Of a stretch of 64,000 nt of DNA, positions 41,179 through 52,185 are shown in pieces. The DNA is from Lepidodermella squamata (lineage: Eukaryota; Gastrotricha). The notes beneath the pieces were generated by a model. That model was given only the letters and a program-made list of their open reading frames with translations, searched no databases and was not told the origin of the DNA. The DNA lies in contig JBLDXI010000002.1 in the NCBI GenBank assembly GCA_047495785.1, positions 1,736,001 to 1,800,000 of the forward strand, written 5' to 3'. Position 1 is the first letter of the stretch. Every line of letters starts with the position of its first letter. The position numbers and the translations under genes are program-made.

Positions 41179-44100
41179 ATGGCGTCAATTTTGACGAAAT
41201 TCAGCTCAACTTGGCGCCGTTTCAAGTCGACGCTTTTCATTCGGAATGAAGCGGACGATTCGGATGGTTTAGTCACCCTGCAGCCGCCGGATAATGATGA
41301 AGCCGCCGCTGGCCCATCGCCGCCGCATCAACAACGGCCAAAGCCGCGGCAAACGTGGACGAGAACGTTGATTTTCAGTAACCTAGCCATTGTTACCGGC
41401 ACGTCTTTCATGTCCGGCTTCTACATGATGGCCATCGCCCGCCCGCTTGGGTTGTACCCGAACGAAAATGACAGCCGGTTTTCGCGGAAAGTTGGCTCTG
41501 TCCCGTTGGACACGTTGATATTTCACCATTTGTTAACTTACTACGCCAGTCGAATGTTGGCATTTTTCGGCCCAGCTGCTTACCTAGGCAACAAATTCGG
41601 CCGGCGGAAGACGCTCATGTCCGGCGCTGTAGTTGGCTTTATCGCTGTGGTTATCGGCCTGGTTTCGCAGTTGTGTCCTGAGGAGGTTCGAGACATTCTC
41701 TGGGCGATAAGTACGGGTATGCTTGGGCTACAAAGTGGTATCGGTCAAGTCATAGCGCCGGCCTATTTGATCGAGATTGCGCCGTTACCCATCCGAGGTG
41801 CTTGCGGGTGTTTTTACGAATTTTTTTACTGGTGTGGTTTCGCGGCTGGTTTCATCGCTGAGCTTGATCTGCCAGGCAATGAACTTGCTCTTTGGACTTT
41901 CGTTTTAGGTAAGCAATTTTTACTCAACTTCAAGCCTTGATAGACCTTTCATTGAGTATTAGGAATATTCCACTCAATTTAATTTCCTAAATTTACAACA
42001 TTGTCCAAAATGAGGACACAAGTTTTTATTGGGTGTGCCAATTGCCAATTGCCCACCTTAAATTTGGGATTCCGGCATTGAATTTTCTCAAAAATCGGGT
42101 TTCCGAGTTTCTAAGGAATCTCAATATTTTAATAAAATACCCATAAGCGATAGATCTAATTCTTTCCTAGTTTCCCAGTCATTCTTCACTCTGCAATGCC
42201 GATATCGATTTTTGTTATCGATTTAAAAAATCAGTGATTTTTCCGATATCTGAAGTATCGGAAGCCGAAATTGAGAATGATCCTGCCTAACTAATGGTAC
42301 CAGGTACCTAAAATATCCCTGGGTCATTTTGCGCGAACCCGCGAAATTCGGAAAACTTCAAAACCTCAAGTTTAGCGGTGCATAGATTTAACATTTTTTT
42401 ATATTAGTTCATTCCATTTTAAAGCAGATCCGGACTATTTATTATGTTATGACATTGAGAACTTTATATTACATTAAAACATCAGGTTAGATCTGTAATT
42501 TTAAAATTGAAAATATTTTGCAAAAATCATACATCTCTCTCTTGAAATGTTGCTACAATTAAAATTCAAAATTTTAAAAATTAAGAAATTTAATAATCAA
42601 GCGATTAAATTTCACCCCCTAACCTTCTGGGGCATTTGGCTCAGAGAGCCGCGTCGACCGGACCAATCAAGTGCGGTCCCTACAGCGCCACTGCAATCGT
42701 GAGATCACAGACGACGGATCAGGCTTGGGTCATCACTGCCGGGCGGGACCAGCTTAACCAACCCCCGTCTCCACCCAACCAGGGCAACCCCGCCAGGGAA
42801 TCCCAACTAACCCATCCTTAATAATTTTCCCAAATTTTGAGCAGTGGCAACTAGGATTTTGTTAGAAATCCCAGTTACCACTCGACCCGTCTTAAAATTG
42901 AAATTTCTTTCGAAATCACAATTTCCCAGTGCGTTTCCGCAAATTTCATATGTACCAAAAATCCCAAATTCCGAACGGCCTAACCGTTGTATGTCGTAGC
43001 TATATTAACCGCAGAAAGTCTTTCATCCACCTTATTTGCATATTTGTCCTCTTTTTCAGCGATATCGGCATGTTTCTACCTGTTCCAGTTCGGAATGCTG
43101 TTGTTCGCTTTCGAAAGTCCCCACTGGTTGATACACGAAGCTAAAAACAACGACGAAGCGGCGTATGCCCTTCAATACCTGCGCCATAGCTCACCCGAAG
43201 AAGCGGCTATGGAAGTGAACGAAATTCGGTCTTCCCACAACATTATCTCTTCCAACTCCGATCCAGACTCCGAGGCTACGTTCTGTTGCTGCTGCTGCCC
43301 AGAAAACGGCAGATGCCGGAAGTGCGAAATGTGCAAAATCAAAGTCGCCTGGCCGACTTTCATCGGCTGCAGCCTAATGGCTGCTAATCTGCTAACAGGA
43401 GCGCCGATAATTTACAAAATTCAAACAGCACTCATGTTCAAATCAGATTTGATGATCTACAGCAAACCTGATGACCACCACTTCTCGCTGTTCATCGCCA
43501 TTGTACTGATCGTAGTCTACCTAGCTATCATGGCTGTTGTGGCTTTGCTTCTCGTCGATTCAGTCGGCCGGCGTGGTCTCGTTGTACTTGGAACTATTTT
43601 CATGGTGCTAGCGTACATTCCAACAACTTACGGCGCATTATCAAAGGTTAAAAAATGCATTTTTTCTAGATTTAATTACGGAAAAATTAAAAAAAATTGA
43701 ATGAAACTGTTTTGAAATTTTTGAAAAAATTATTGAAAATTTGAAAAAATTCTGAAAAATTCTGAAAAATTCTAAAAAATTATAGAAAATTTGAAAATAA
43801 TCGAAGAATGAATTAGGAAGTTGATTTAAATTTAAAAAGATTCAATAATTATCTAAATTTCAATTTTTTTCCTCCATGTTCAATTTTAGGATTCGACATC
43901 TTGGCAAGTCGGGACCATCATATTTATGGCCGCGTATTCGATAGGCCCCGGTCCTATAGCGCCTTTCATGACCGCCGAGTTGTTCGACCACAAATCCCGT
44001 TTAGCAGCCAGCAGTATCTGCCATCTTTTCACCCAAATATTTCCAGTTTACATGATCGAGATTTACGACACGAGTTTTGTTAGTTTTTTCATTAAATTAT

Positions 44101-44436
44101 CCTATTTTTCTATGATTTTTTTTCCCCGTCAAGGTTTACGAGCAAATAATTATGCCTGGAGGTGTTATGCTGTGCATTCTTGAAATGGTGCTACTCTGGC
44201 TGTTCTTGCCTGAGACAAAGCGCCTGCCTTTCGAGTTGATAGCCGCTAAATTCCAACCCGGCCGGCGGTGGCTTCAGCTGCCTCAATTCGCGATGCCGCA
44301 TCGGCGCCAAAGCTCATCCTCGAATCGCCAACCGGTTATTTTCAACGCTCGAGGCGCTGTCAGCATTCAAATGGCACCGACTAGCGGCCACCACTCGCTC
44401 GGTTTAGAAGACGATACGGATATTAATACAATATAA
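41179..44436 (+). CDS. MFS sugar-transporter-like protein
   Basis: Exons 41179-41908, 43060-43646, 43890-44078 and 44134-44436 (602 residues). About 12 spans. Sugar-transporter family marks: YLGNKFGRRKTLMSG after TM2, PIRGACGCFYEF in TM4-5, FESPHWLIHEA after TM6, DSVGRRGLVVLG after TM8 and LPETKRLPFE after TM12. This family moves hexoses or related solutes across the plasma membrane; the substrate is not clear. The central cytoplasmic loop carries a Cys cluster (CCCCCPENGRCRKCEMC) not normal for the family. The first intron is 1151 bases and contains a GC-rich block (42600-42900) and an ATCGAT-type repeat. Confidence 0.82.
42600..42900. repeat. GC-rich island in an MFS intron
   Basis: About 200 bases of markedly higher GC (gagccgcgtcgaccggacca ... 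ggcaaccccgccagggaatc) within AT-rich intron, followed by a hairpin (ggcaactaggattt / aaatcccagttacc). It includes an open frame of 61 codons without a recognised domain. It looks inserted; origin unknown, perhaps a fragment of a mobile element. Confidence 0.35.
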
Positions 44437-44742
44437 AAATAATGTCTCTGTTTTCATTGTGATTAGAATAATATGTTATACACTTGTAAAATAGTTATTT
44501 TTAAATTGTCATCAAACTGCTGAAAATGGATAAATAAAACGACGACGCCATTAAAATACCGGAAATGTTTTAAAGATTGTCAGTAGCGTGCACTTGCAGT
44601 ATAATAAAAGATGATTTCCGGTTTTTTCCCGATGATTTTATTAGGTCACGCGCATTGTTGTCCGCGCGGTCAGCGTCGTCGCACTGCATATTCATCAAAG
44701 TGCCTCGTTTTGATTCTATCAATTTTAAGGCACTGATTTATA
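44437..44742. other. Spacer MFS / nicotinic receptor
   Basis: AATAAA near 44533 probably ends the MFS mRNA. Nothing else is visible. Confidence 0.4.
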
Positions 44743-47193
44743 ATGCGAAATTCGGTTGTTAAATTTTGTGTGGCTTCGGCGCTTTTTTTCGGCGTCGTCG
44801 GCCAGGTGCGACATGTCGACTATTGCGGCGTTGACCGGCTATCAGGTCGCACGCCCGATGAGCAAAGAATTTTGTGCAAAGTCTTCAAAGTATATTTTAG
44901 CTAAAATTTGTCGCTGGATAAACCCAACTGTTGATTTTCAGAATTATACCCCGCTGTTGAGGCCAGTTCGAAACTGGACCCGGCCCGTTCGGGTAGGGCT
45001 TAGCCTTGCCATAAATCAAATATTTGAGCTGGATGAGCGAAATCAGCTGTTGATAACCAACGCTTGGATCGACCAGGAATGGACCGATGAGTACATGGTT
45101 TGGAATCCGGACGAGTTCGGCATTTCTGTAATACGTATACCAGGTACTACTGAATCATTGAATTCCTGATTTTTTTCAAATTCTCTGATTCTCAGCTCGA
45201 TACCTCTGGTTACCTGACATCATGCTTTACAACAAGTATAATTTATTGATTTTTCGGGTTTTTTTGGCTGAAATTTGTGGCTTTTAGTGGGGCTGATTAT
45301 ATAAATCGATTTGTTCAAACTCGAGCGATGGTTCAGTATGACGGTACAGTTTTCTTCCCGACCCCCGTCAAACTTTACTCTTCTTGTACCATCGATGTCA
45401 CATGTAAGAATTAACTTCAAATTTTTCAGAATATTAACCTTCTTCTACTTTTCAGTTTTCCCATTCGATGTACAGACATGGTGAGTTGATTGATAAAAAT
45501 CTCAATTTTTTTTTTAATTTTTGCTGTTTGATTTTTTTAAGCTGGCTGAAATTCGGTGAGCGTAATTTCTAATGATATCGTTTATTGATTAACTTTCGAG
45601 CTAATTTGTTAGGGAGCTGGTCTCATGACATCAGATTTGTCGATATTTTCGGCCGGGTAGAAGAAATCGATCTCAGTCGATTCGTTCACAACGGTATGTT
45701 CGCGTTATTATACCGATTTTTTTCTGACCCAATTTTTCCGACGCGCTCAGGTGAATGGGACATTGCTGAAATTTCGCACAAACGCCATTTAGTCGCCTAC
45801 AGCTGTTGCGTTGAGCTCTATTCCGACCTTACGTTTTACATTAAAATCAGAAGTAAAAAACAGTAAATTTAAGAAAAATCGATTTTTAAGGTTGATTTCT
45901 CAGGAAAAACGCTCTACTACGTCGTTAACATATTTTTCCCATCATTTATCATGAGCTCACTGACAATGCTGACCTTTTTGATGCATCCAGGTGAGCAATT
46001 TGAGACAATAATTATTTAAATTCAATTTCTCATTTGGTCTCCAGATTCGGGCGAAAAACTAACCCTCGGAATAACGGTGTTGCTCAGCTTTTCCGTGTTC
46101 ATGCTATCAGTCACAGAAAAACTACCTGAAACAAGCGGTAATATATTTCGTAAAAATGTCCCTAATTTTATTGATTTTATTGTCAGAATATATTCCGCTG
46201 ATATCTATCTACCTTTGCATTGTACTATCAATGCTATGCCTCAGTATAATGTGAGTGAATTTCTACTGAAATTTCATTTTTTTCGAATTTCGAATTTCAA
46301 GGGCGACCATCGCAACTTTAAGCGTCTACTACAGGCGCCCGCCGCTCTACGCCAATCTCGACAACCGCCGACCACCGAGAATCGCCCGTCGATTCACTCG
46401 GCTGCTCCTTCGAGAAACTGATATGAAAAGTTTCGAAAAGCCCCAGAATCCTGAGGTTACAAAAGCGTTAAAAAGCGCCGAGGAAGCTATTCAGGCGCAT
46501 TATTCCGAAAAACGGCAACGCCGCCAGGCCGTAGTTTTCACCAGCCAGCGATCGCCCCTAATGGACCCCCGCCGCCAGTCATCGCTATCCGGCCTGTTGC
46601 GGCAACAACGCGTATTCTGCTCGATTAAACAATTCATGGAAGATCACGCGAAACCGCCGGCGAAAAGTAGTAGCAAGGCAGAAAAATCAGACGAGTCAAT
46701 CGCAACTGTTAAGGAGGCTGCTTCAACGGACGAGCCAGCGGCCGCTAATGTGAATGTAACCAGTAGTACGTTGAATACTGGCGAGTCAGCCGAAACTCGG
46801 ATGAGTGATGACTCGGGCGAGGTTGGCCGGCTTCATGGTGATATTGTTCGAATCATCAATCGACTCGTTGCTAAGGCGGCGCTGGACGCTCGTTTCGAGC
46901 GTGTAATTCTCGAATGGAAACTCCTATCAGCGGCTATTGATCGAGTTTTATTCGGAATTTTCGTCTTGATTACAGGAGCAGCGATTATTGTGTTGCTAGT
47001 TGTTGTGCCGGCTATTCATGATTACTACCTATCGACTGGGCGGTATGTTAGCCGATCTGGGGCTGTCGAGTATCCGGACGCGAATTCGAGCTATTTGTGG
47101 ATGTTCAAACAACAGTTGAGCACGCCTTCGAATGAAATTCACCGCGGAATTCCCGAACCTAGCGGATCTACTCATGAAAATCGCTTGCTTTGA
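44743..47193 (+). CDS. Nicotinic acetylcholine receptor alpha-type subunit
   Basis: Twelve exons: 44743-44889, 44942-45143, 45196-45235, 45288-45403, 45456-45480, 45542-45555, 45613-45693, 45751-45852, 45904-45990, 46045-46137, 46187-46250 and 46302-47193 (620 residues). Signal peptide, then the Cys-loop receptor ectodomain: [26 protein letters not shown] (loop A), the Cys-loop CTIDVTFFPFDVQTC, GSWSHD (loop B) and [11 protein letters not shown] (loop C). The vicinal Cys pair marks an alpha subunit, which forms the principal face of the acetylcholine site. TM2 starts [13 protein letters not shown], the GEK motif of cation-selective channels. A long cytoplasmic loop precedes TM4 ([19 protein letters not shown]). 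Exons 5 and 6 are only 25 and 14 bases long. Splice joins all keep frame. Confidence 0.88.
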
Positions 47194-47365
47194 CTTTACT
47201 CAATATTATTCCTTATTCCAATAAAATTCCTAATTTTTAAGGTGGAAGCTATTTTTCATCAAAAAATGACCGGAATCAAGTGCGATTTCCGCAAAGGATT
47301 GGCTGTGCTATAGGTGCATCATTTTTCGGCCATCAAAAAACAGTCACCGAATTTTCTTCAGAATT

Positions 47366-47779
47366 ATGCCGGTGAGAATATTATTTTCCTTAGTTTTCCT
47401 ATTAGGTTTGATAGCGAACTCAAATTCAAATCGAATCGGGTTATTTACCCGGAATTCTGACACAACTTGCAGCCCAAGATTCGGCTCTGGGACTCAGGTC
47501 GAAATCGACAAGAAAAACGCGTCTTGCGATACAACGTGCCAATGTGCGGATGTTTGTGCGAAAAATGAGACTTGCCTGGGGTTCAACGTACCGCCGACTG
47601 GAGGCTGGTGCTTGCTGATAACACCTCGTGACCGATGTTCGGTTATTGCCGCGAAAGGATGGACCTTTTATCGGAAAAATATTGAAATCCTTGAGACAAC
47701 TACTCAAGCTGTTCCTAGCAGTAGCCGGTCGGTTTCCAGCGCTGTTATCGAGGCTAAGAAAAGTTTGAAAATAAATTAA
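47366..47779 (+). CDS. Secreted single-PAN/apple-like protein
   Basis: 137 residues read as one exon. Signal peptide MPVRILFSLVFLLGLIANSN, then one PAN/apple-like unit with six or more Cys: CADVCAKNETCLGFNVPPTG then CLLITPRDRC and GWTFYRKN. The C-GF...C...C...W-x-F-Y pattern is the one repeated in the next three genes. PAN modules bind proteins or glycans outside cells. The C-terminus is Thr/Ser-rich. The frame ends in AAATAAATTAA, where a poly(A) signal overlaps the stop. A GTTTGA donor at 47763 could instead splice to 47947 (see that entry). Confidence 0.7.
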   Translation: MPVRILFSLVFLLGLIANSNSNRIGLFTRNSDTTCSPRFGSGTQVEIDKKNASCDTTCQCADVCAKNETCLGFNVPPTGGWCLLITPRDRCSVIAAKGWTFYRKNIEILETTTQAVPSSSRSVSSAVIEAKKSLKIN

Positions 47780-47946
47780 ATTTAAATTGTGGAAAAATCA
47801 TTCAGTTTTAAAAAAATTAATAAAAAATTAAATTAAAAATTTATTAAATTAAAAATAATAGAAAATTGAATTTTAAAAATTAAAATAATTTTTTTAATTA
47901 AATGATTAAATTTTCAAATTATGACGCCAAGGTTCTGATTTTTCAG

Positions 47947-48302
47947 GCCCCACAATCAACAACCAAAACTATTGGCAACACAGGGTTGGATGTCGTTGTT
48001 TATGTATGTACGAGACCCCGAACAGCCGACCTTCGATGAACACATCCCCAGCCGAAAGCAACGATGAGGAAAAAACACAGCGAGATCGACGAAATACACC
48101 TGAGACATCGGTTACTTCTGTTAATAGTAATGTTTTTCCAAATTTCGCCGAAATTCTACCCGGCGGGGGTCGGTTGTTCAGCATCCGATGCCCGACGGAA
48201 GAGGTTCCGCCTCATTTGCTGCTGGAACAGCACCGAGAATTCATGCAGCCTATAGCAAGTCCTCAAGTCAGTTATTCTAAACACTGCCGATGCTTTTGCT
48301 AA
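47947..48302 (+). CDS. Possible alternative 3' exon of the PAN gene
   Basis: An open stretch after TTTTTCAG joins in phase to a donor at 47763 of the upstream PAN gene. It encodes NYWQHRVGCRCLCMYETPNS, then a Ser/Thr/Glu-rich region and an end in KHCRCFC before a stop at 48302. A further donor (GTCAGT at 48267) is possible. No domain is recognised. It could also be a separate short gene from ATG 48006. Its 3' end approaches the convergent PAN gene on the minus strand. Confidence 0.35.
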
Positions 48303-48429
48303 GACTCTTCAAAAAATTATTTATTAATTCTTTCAGTCGTATAAAATTCAAACAAAATCTAATAATGCCTGCAAAATAAAATTTAACCGATTTTTTCGAA
48401 ATAATTTAGTTCATTATAATGCATTGCTT

Positions 48430-49943
48430 TCAAATGCCTCGGCAACTGCCGCCGCAGGGTAGAATCGGATCGCGAGCGTCGACGAGGGCGATAAATGGCT
48501 GTAGGTCATCGTCGCGCGAGTTTGTGTTCAATTTGTAAAATTTCCACTCATCCACCGGGCTGCTTGTCCACGTGCATGCGTTAGATTTCGGCAGGCAAAG
48601 GCCGTCGTTCCGCATCGAAAATCCGAAACAGCGCGAGTCGCCCAGGCATGACCGCCGGCAAGCCGCTGCTGAGTACAGGTAATCGCTCTGCAGAGCTCCG
48701 CCCTGGCAATGCCCGTTCATTAGCGTAAAATCATTGAAAGTGGCCCAACCATCCGCCCAGCCTAAATAAAAAAAAATAAAAATTTAATTGAAAAATCGGG
48801 AAAAAATAGATGGCTGAAAGCTGAAGGCTGAGACCATGCAGGGTCTTTTTTTATTTAAATCGAAAATCGAGGACTTCGATGTTTACCTCCTGGTTGCTGA
48901 GCACTGGTGATGGGTACAAACTGGACGAGTACCAATTGCCTTTCTGGAGGTGGTGGAGGCGGCCTAGTCCTTGGCGCCATTGTGGTAGTCGTCGGCGGTG
49001 GTGGGATGTAAATTGCTCGGTAAGTTCGCAAATAAAATCCCCATTGTGGGTCAGAAATCCAGCGGCAGTTTGAAGTTTTCGTCATGCAAACGCCGTCAAA
49101 ACGCAGTGAGAAGCCGAAACAGGACGGGTTTGATAGGCAATAGGCACGGCAGGCGTCGGGTGAGTCGAATTCTCGCCCGCCAATTGGCATGCCTTGGCAG
49201 TGGGACCCGACATACGTAAATTCGGGGTAAGATATCGAACGAATATCAGCTGTAAAATTATGAAAAAATTAATAAAAAAATTGCTAATAATTCTAAAAAA
49301 AATTCAAATTTTAAATAAATAAAAAGGGAATTTTTTGCTCTCTGCATAAAAATAACCAAAAATTAATTTTCATTTTCTAAATAATTTTGTGTGAAAATTA
49401 CGCAATGGTTCTGGAGTAGTAGTCGTTGTAGTTGTTGTAGTTGTTCGGATGACCACCGCAATAGGCACCCAACTTGGCGCTGGTGGTGGCGGGGGTGGTG
49501 GGTCCTCAATGCGGATCGGCCCGCCGCCTATGCGCCGGTAGAATGTCCAATCTGGGTCATCTCGCACTGTGCACCCTGTCGTAATAGCGAAACATACGCC
49601 GTCCGCTGGGCGCACGGCGAACCCGGCACAATTATAATTTCCACGACAAGCCACGCTGCAATCACCATATCTAAATAAATAAATAATATTTAAGGAGGAA
49701 TAATTAAAAATATGATCACACCTGTATCCTGTTAGGTAGCTTGGCGTGACCAGTCTACTATTCCCACCGACACAGATAGTGCCAGCCATCGTTCGATAGC
49801 CGGCATAATCAGTTAAAAAATCTGCAATAGCAATAAAATTAAGGTGGAGCATTTTTATTTTTAGCTGACGATTTATTACCATTCTGAGCGGAAGATATTG
49901 CTATAAGGCTCAAAGTTACAGCCAGGCTGAGCCAGCTCATCAT
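48430..49943 (-). CDS. Secreted triple-PAN/apple-like protein
   Basis: Exons: 49943-49880, 49821-49722, 49670-49402, 49249-48887 and 48761-48430 (375 residues). Signal peptide MMSWLSLAVTLSLIAISSAQ, then three PAN-like units joined by Pro/Thr linkers (PPPPPPPAPSW, TTTTTTTTTTPEP, PPPPTTTTMAPRTRPPPPPP). Each unit has C...C-x3-C-x4-C-x-GF-x-x-R-x-DG-x-C...C...W-x-FY; examples are CRAYCLSNPSCFGFSLRFDG and CRRSCLGDSRCFGFSMRNDG. The linkers suggest an extended, O-glycosylated matrix protein. All splice joins keep frame and match the boundaries between units and linkers. Confidence 0.8.
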
Positions 49944-52185
49944 GCTGGTGAGGATTCCCCTGAAGATGAGCTGTTAAAAGGTTAATTACTTGACACTGTT
50001 ATTAGAATTACTATTCACACGTGTCGGAACGTTGATGATAATTATGATGATGAAGGACCCATGTCGTGTAAAAGTGTGTATATTTTTTTCGATTATTGAG
50101 CAGCTTATAATTGCTCGTTTAGTAATAAAACCACATTGCACCGGCGCCGCTGTTCCACACGCTTTGAATGCCTGGCTGCTGTATTATACGGAGCCGACTG
50201 CCGACTATACCGAGGTTATATATGGTTTTTTGTCAAGCCTAGACGTGTGAGCTATTTCCTCGGCCTCAAAGCTCGATGACCGCTGCCAATTCTGAGAATT
50301 CTCGAGTATTTTGCTGAAATTATTCATCAAGACGGGCGAACTCCAACTGAAATAGCCAGCTATTTATGTTTAATTACGAGGAAAAAATTGAAACGAAACG
50401 CATTATAATAAAGTACTGGAGATCCCTCGAAATTAATTACACTTGATAAAAATATGCGTTATAAACATTTTTCTTTTCACTATATGTTCTAGTTCGCAAC
50501 CTTAATAGATATTGGCAAGCAGTTATCAATATCTACCAGTAGAGCCAGAATTTCACTGAGTTTGCATTAGTGTTCCACTTTTCGAACTGAAAATTGAAGA
50601 CTCAAATCAGTATTGAAAAGACCCATCCTGAAGGTGGTTCTATTGTTATGATTTACGTCCTAGGTTCGATACCAGCACGTGACTACAGTGCCCTTGAGTG
50701 GGACATTTAAAAAAACCGATGTCTTTGCGGCGATATAAGATTTTATTGCATATAAGTAACCATGGAAATCGTTTTTGATAATTTATGAAATTGACGCAAA
50801 AAATGAAAATAAAATTACTTATTTTACGTGTTCTCAAACTCAAAACCTATGAGTAGGTGCAGTGGTCTTAAAAACCGATGAATTGATGTAAAAATAAATA
50901 AAAAAACCGAAATAAAAAATAACCGAAATCGATTTGGTTTATTTATTGTTAGTTCTTATGTTACGCTGAATTAAATGATGATTTTTTTTATTATTCTCAT
51001 CAATCTTGACACCCAAGAAATATTCGAAAGGTGATTAGGTCACTAGAAAATTCTAAAACTGGCTCCACAAACAGGCAAATTTGGTTCCGCGCTGGTTTTG
51101 ATTCTGCTCACCGTAAATTGAGTTCCCGAAATTATCTGGTAAATAATGGAGTAATTTTTCGAAAATTTATAAATTGTGAATCGTTGACTTAGATTCGATT
51201 GGATCGAAGTTCGATGAGCTTCGCTTTGGCTTTGATTTATTTATCTTTTTGAAGACCTTCCTCGCAATTTCTAAAAAAAAAACGCTCAATCACTTCTTAT
51301 ATTATTACCAATCATTCGATTTTCGATAGTTGGTTAATAAGATATCACTGAGTGAAATCTGGATGTGAACAAGAAAAAATATCGTCTTTGCTAGAACAAT
51401 TTTCATCGAAAAATCTGATACAACTTCATATCCTTCCTGCGATCCTTTCTTATTCTGCTAGACTCAAATCCTTCATTTTCTAAGACTAATATAGATACAA
51501 TAATGTTTGTGTTTGGTAGCCGTTTGAGGACTTCAGTTTGAGGACAGCATTTGTCCTTATTATGTCTCTCAAGGACAGCAGAAATTGTCGATCCAGTCAA
51601 ACTCCGGTGTGTCCAGATAACAATAAAGCCGTCTCGCGCCGTGGCAGACGGGCGCGTAATTTGGGCGCCGCACGCGCGCCAATTTATAGCCGCCCGTCGG
51701 GCACCTTGCTCATCGCGATGCGCCTTATACTATAATAATAATATCATTGCTAAGCGCTGATGCGAGCTTCTCATTTTGACTCGCGCATTTTATTGCCTTG
51801 TCACCGATATTAATATGGGCGGACAAGGTATCGCCATTCTATGAGACACGCGTTTTATTGAGATGTGTGCGTGTCTCGCCTCGGATTAATTGCGCATCGA
51901 GGCGCTTAGATACAGGTTACATATATAAAAGCAGAAAAGACAATCCCGCATTCGCTGTGGCTGGTAAATTATGGCGACAACAATGCGCGCGCTTAACACA
52001 TCGCGGATTACACGTGTAAACAATAATATAAAACGCAAAACTTTCAATTTGATTTGTTTATTGCCGCCGCGCCCCTTTTAAAGCCTACAACAATGCGCCA
52101 GACAGCGTCATTTCTCTCAAATCTGATATAATATTTAATTTAATTAATTTTCATATTTACTAATTTTTGCCTCGCCAAAAAAAAC
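49944..52185. other. Gene-free region between PAN genes
   Basis: About 2.2 kb. A partial copy of the ggcaaatttggttccgc repeat lies at about 50985-51125. GC-rich, GCGCGC-containing patches occur around 51640-51690. A TATA box for the next gene is at 51922. No RNA gene is recognised. Confidence 0.5.
51922..51931 (+). promoter_or_regulatory. TATA box of the Thr-rich PAN gene
   Basis: TATATAAAAG about 255 bases before the ATG at 52186. It would give a long leader of about 225 bases. Confidence 0.35.

Noticed and set aside
50625-50700. tRNA-like B box (ggttcgatacc)
   Set aside because: The T stem does not pair and no A box or acceptor stem fits; at most a relic.
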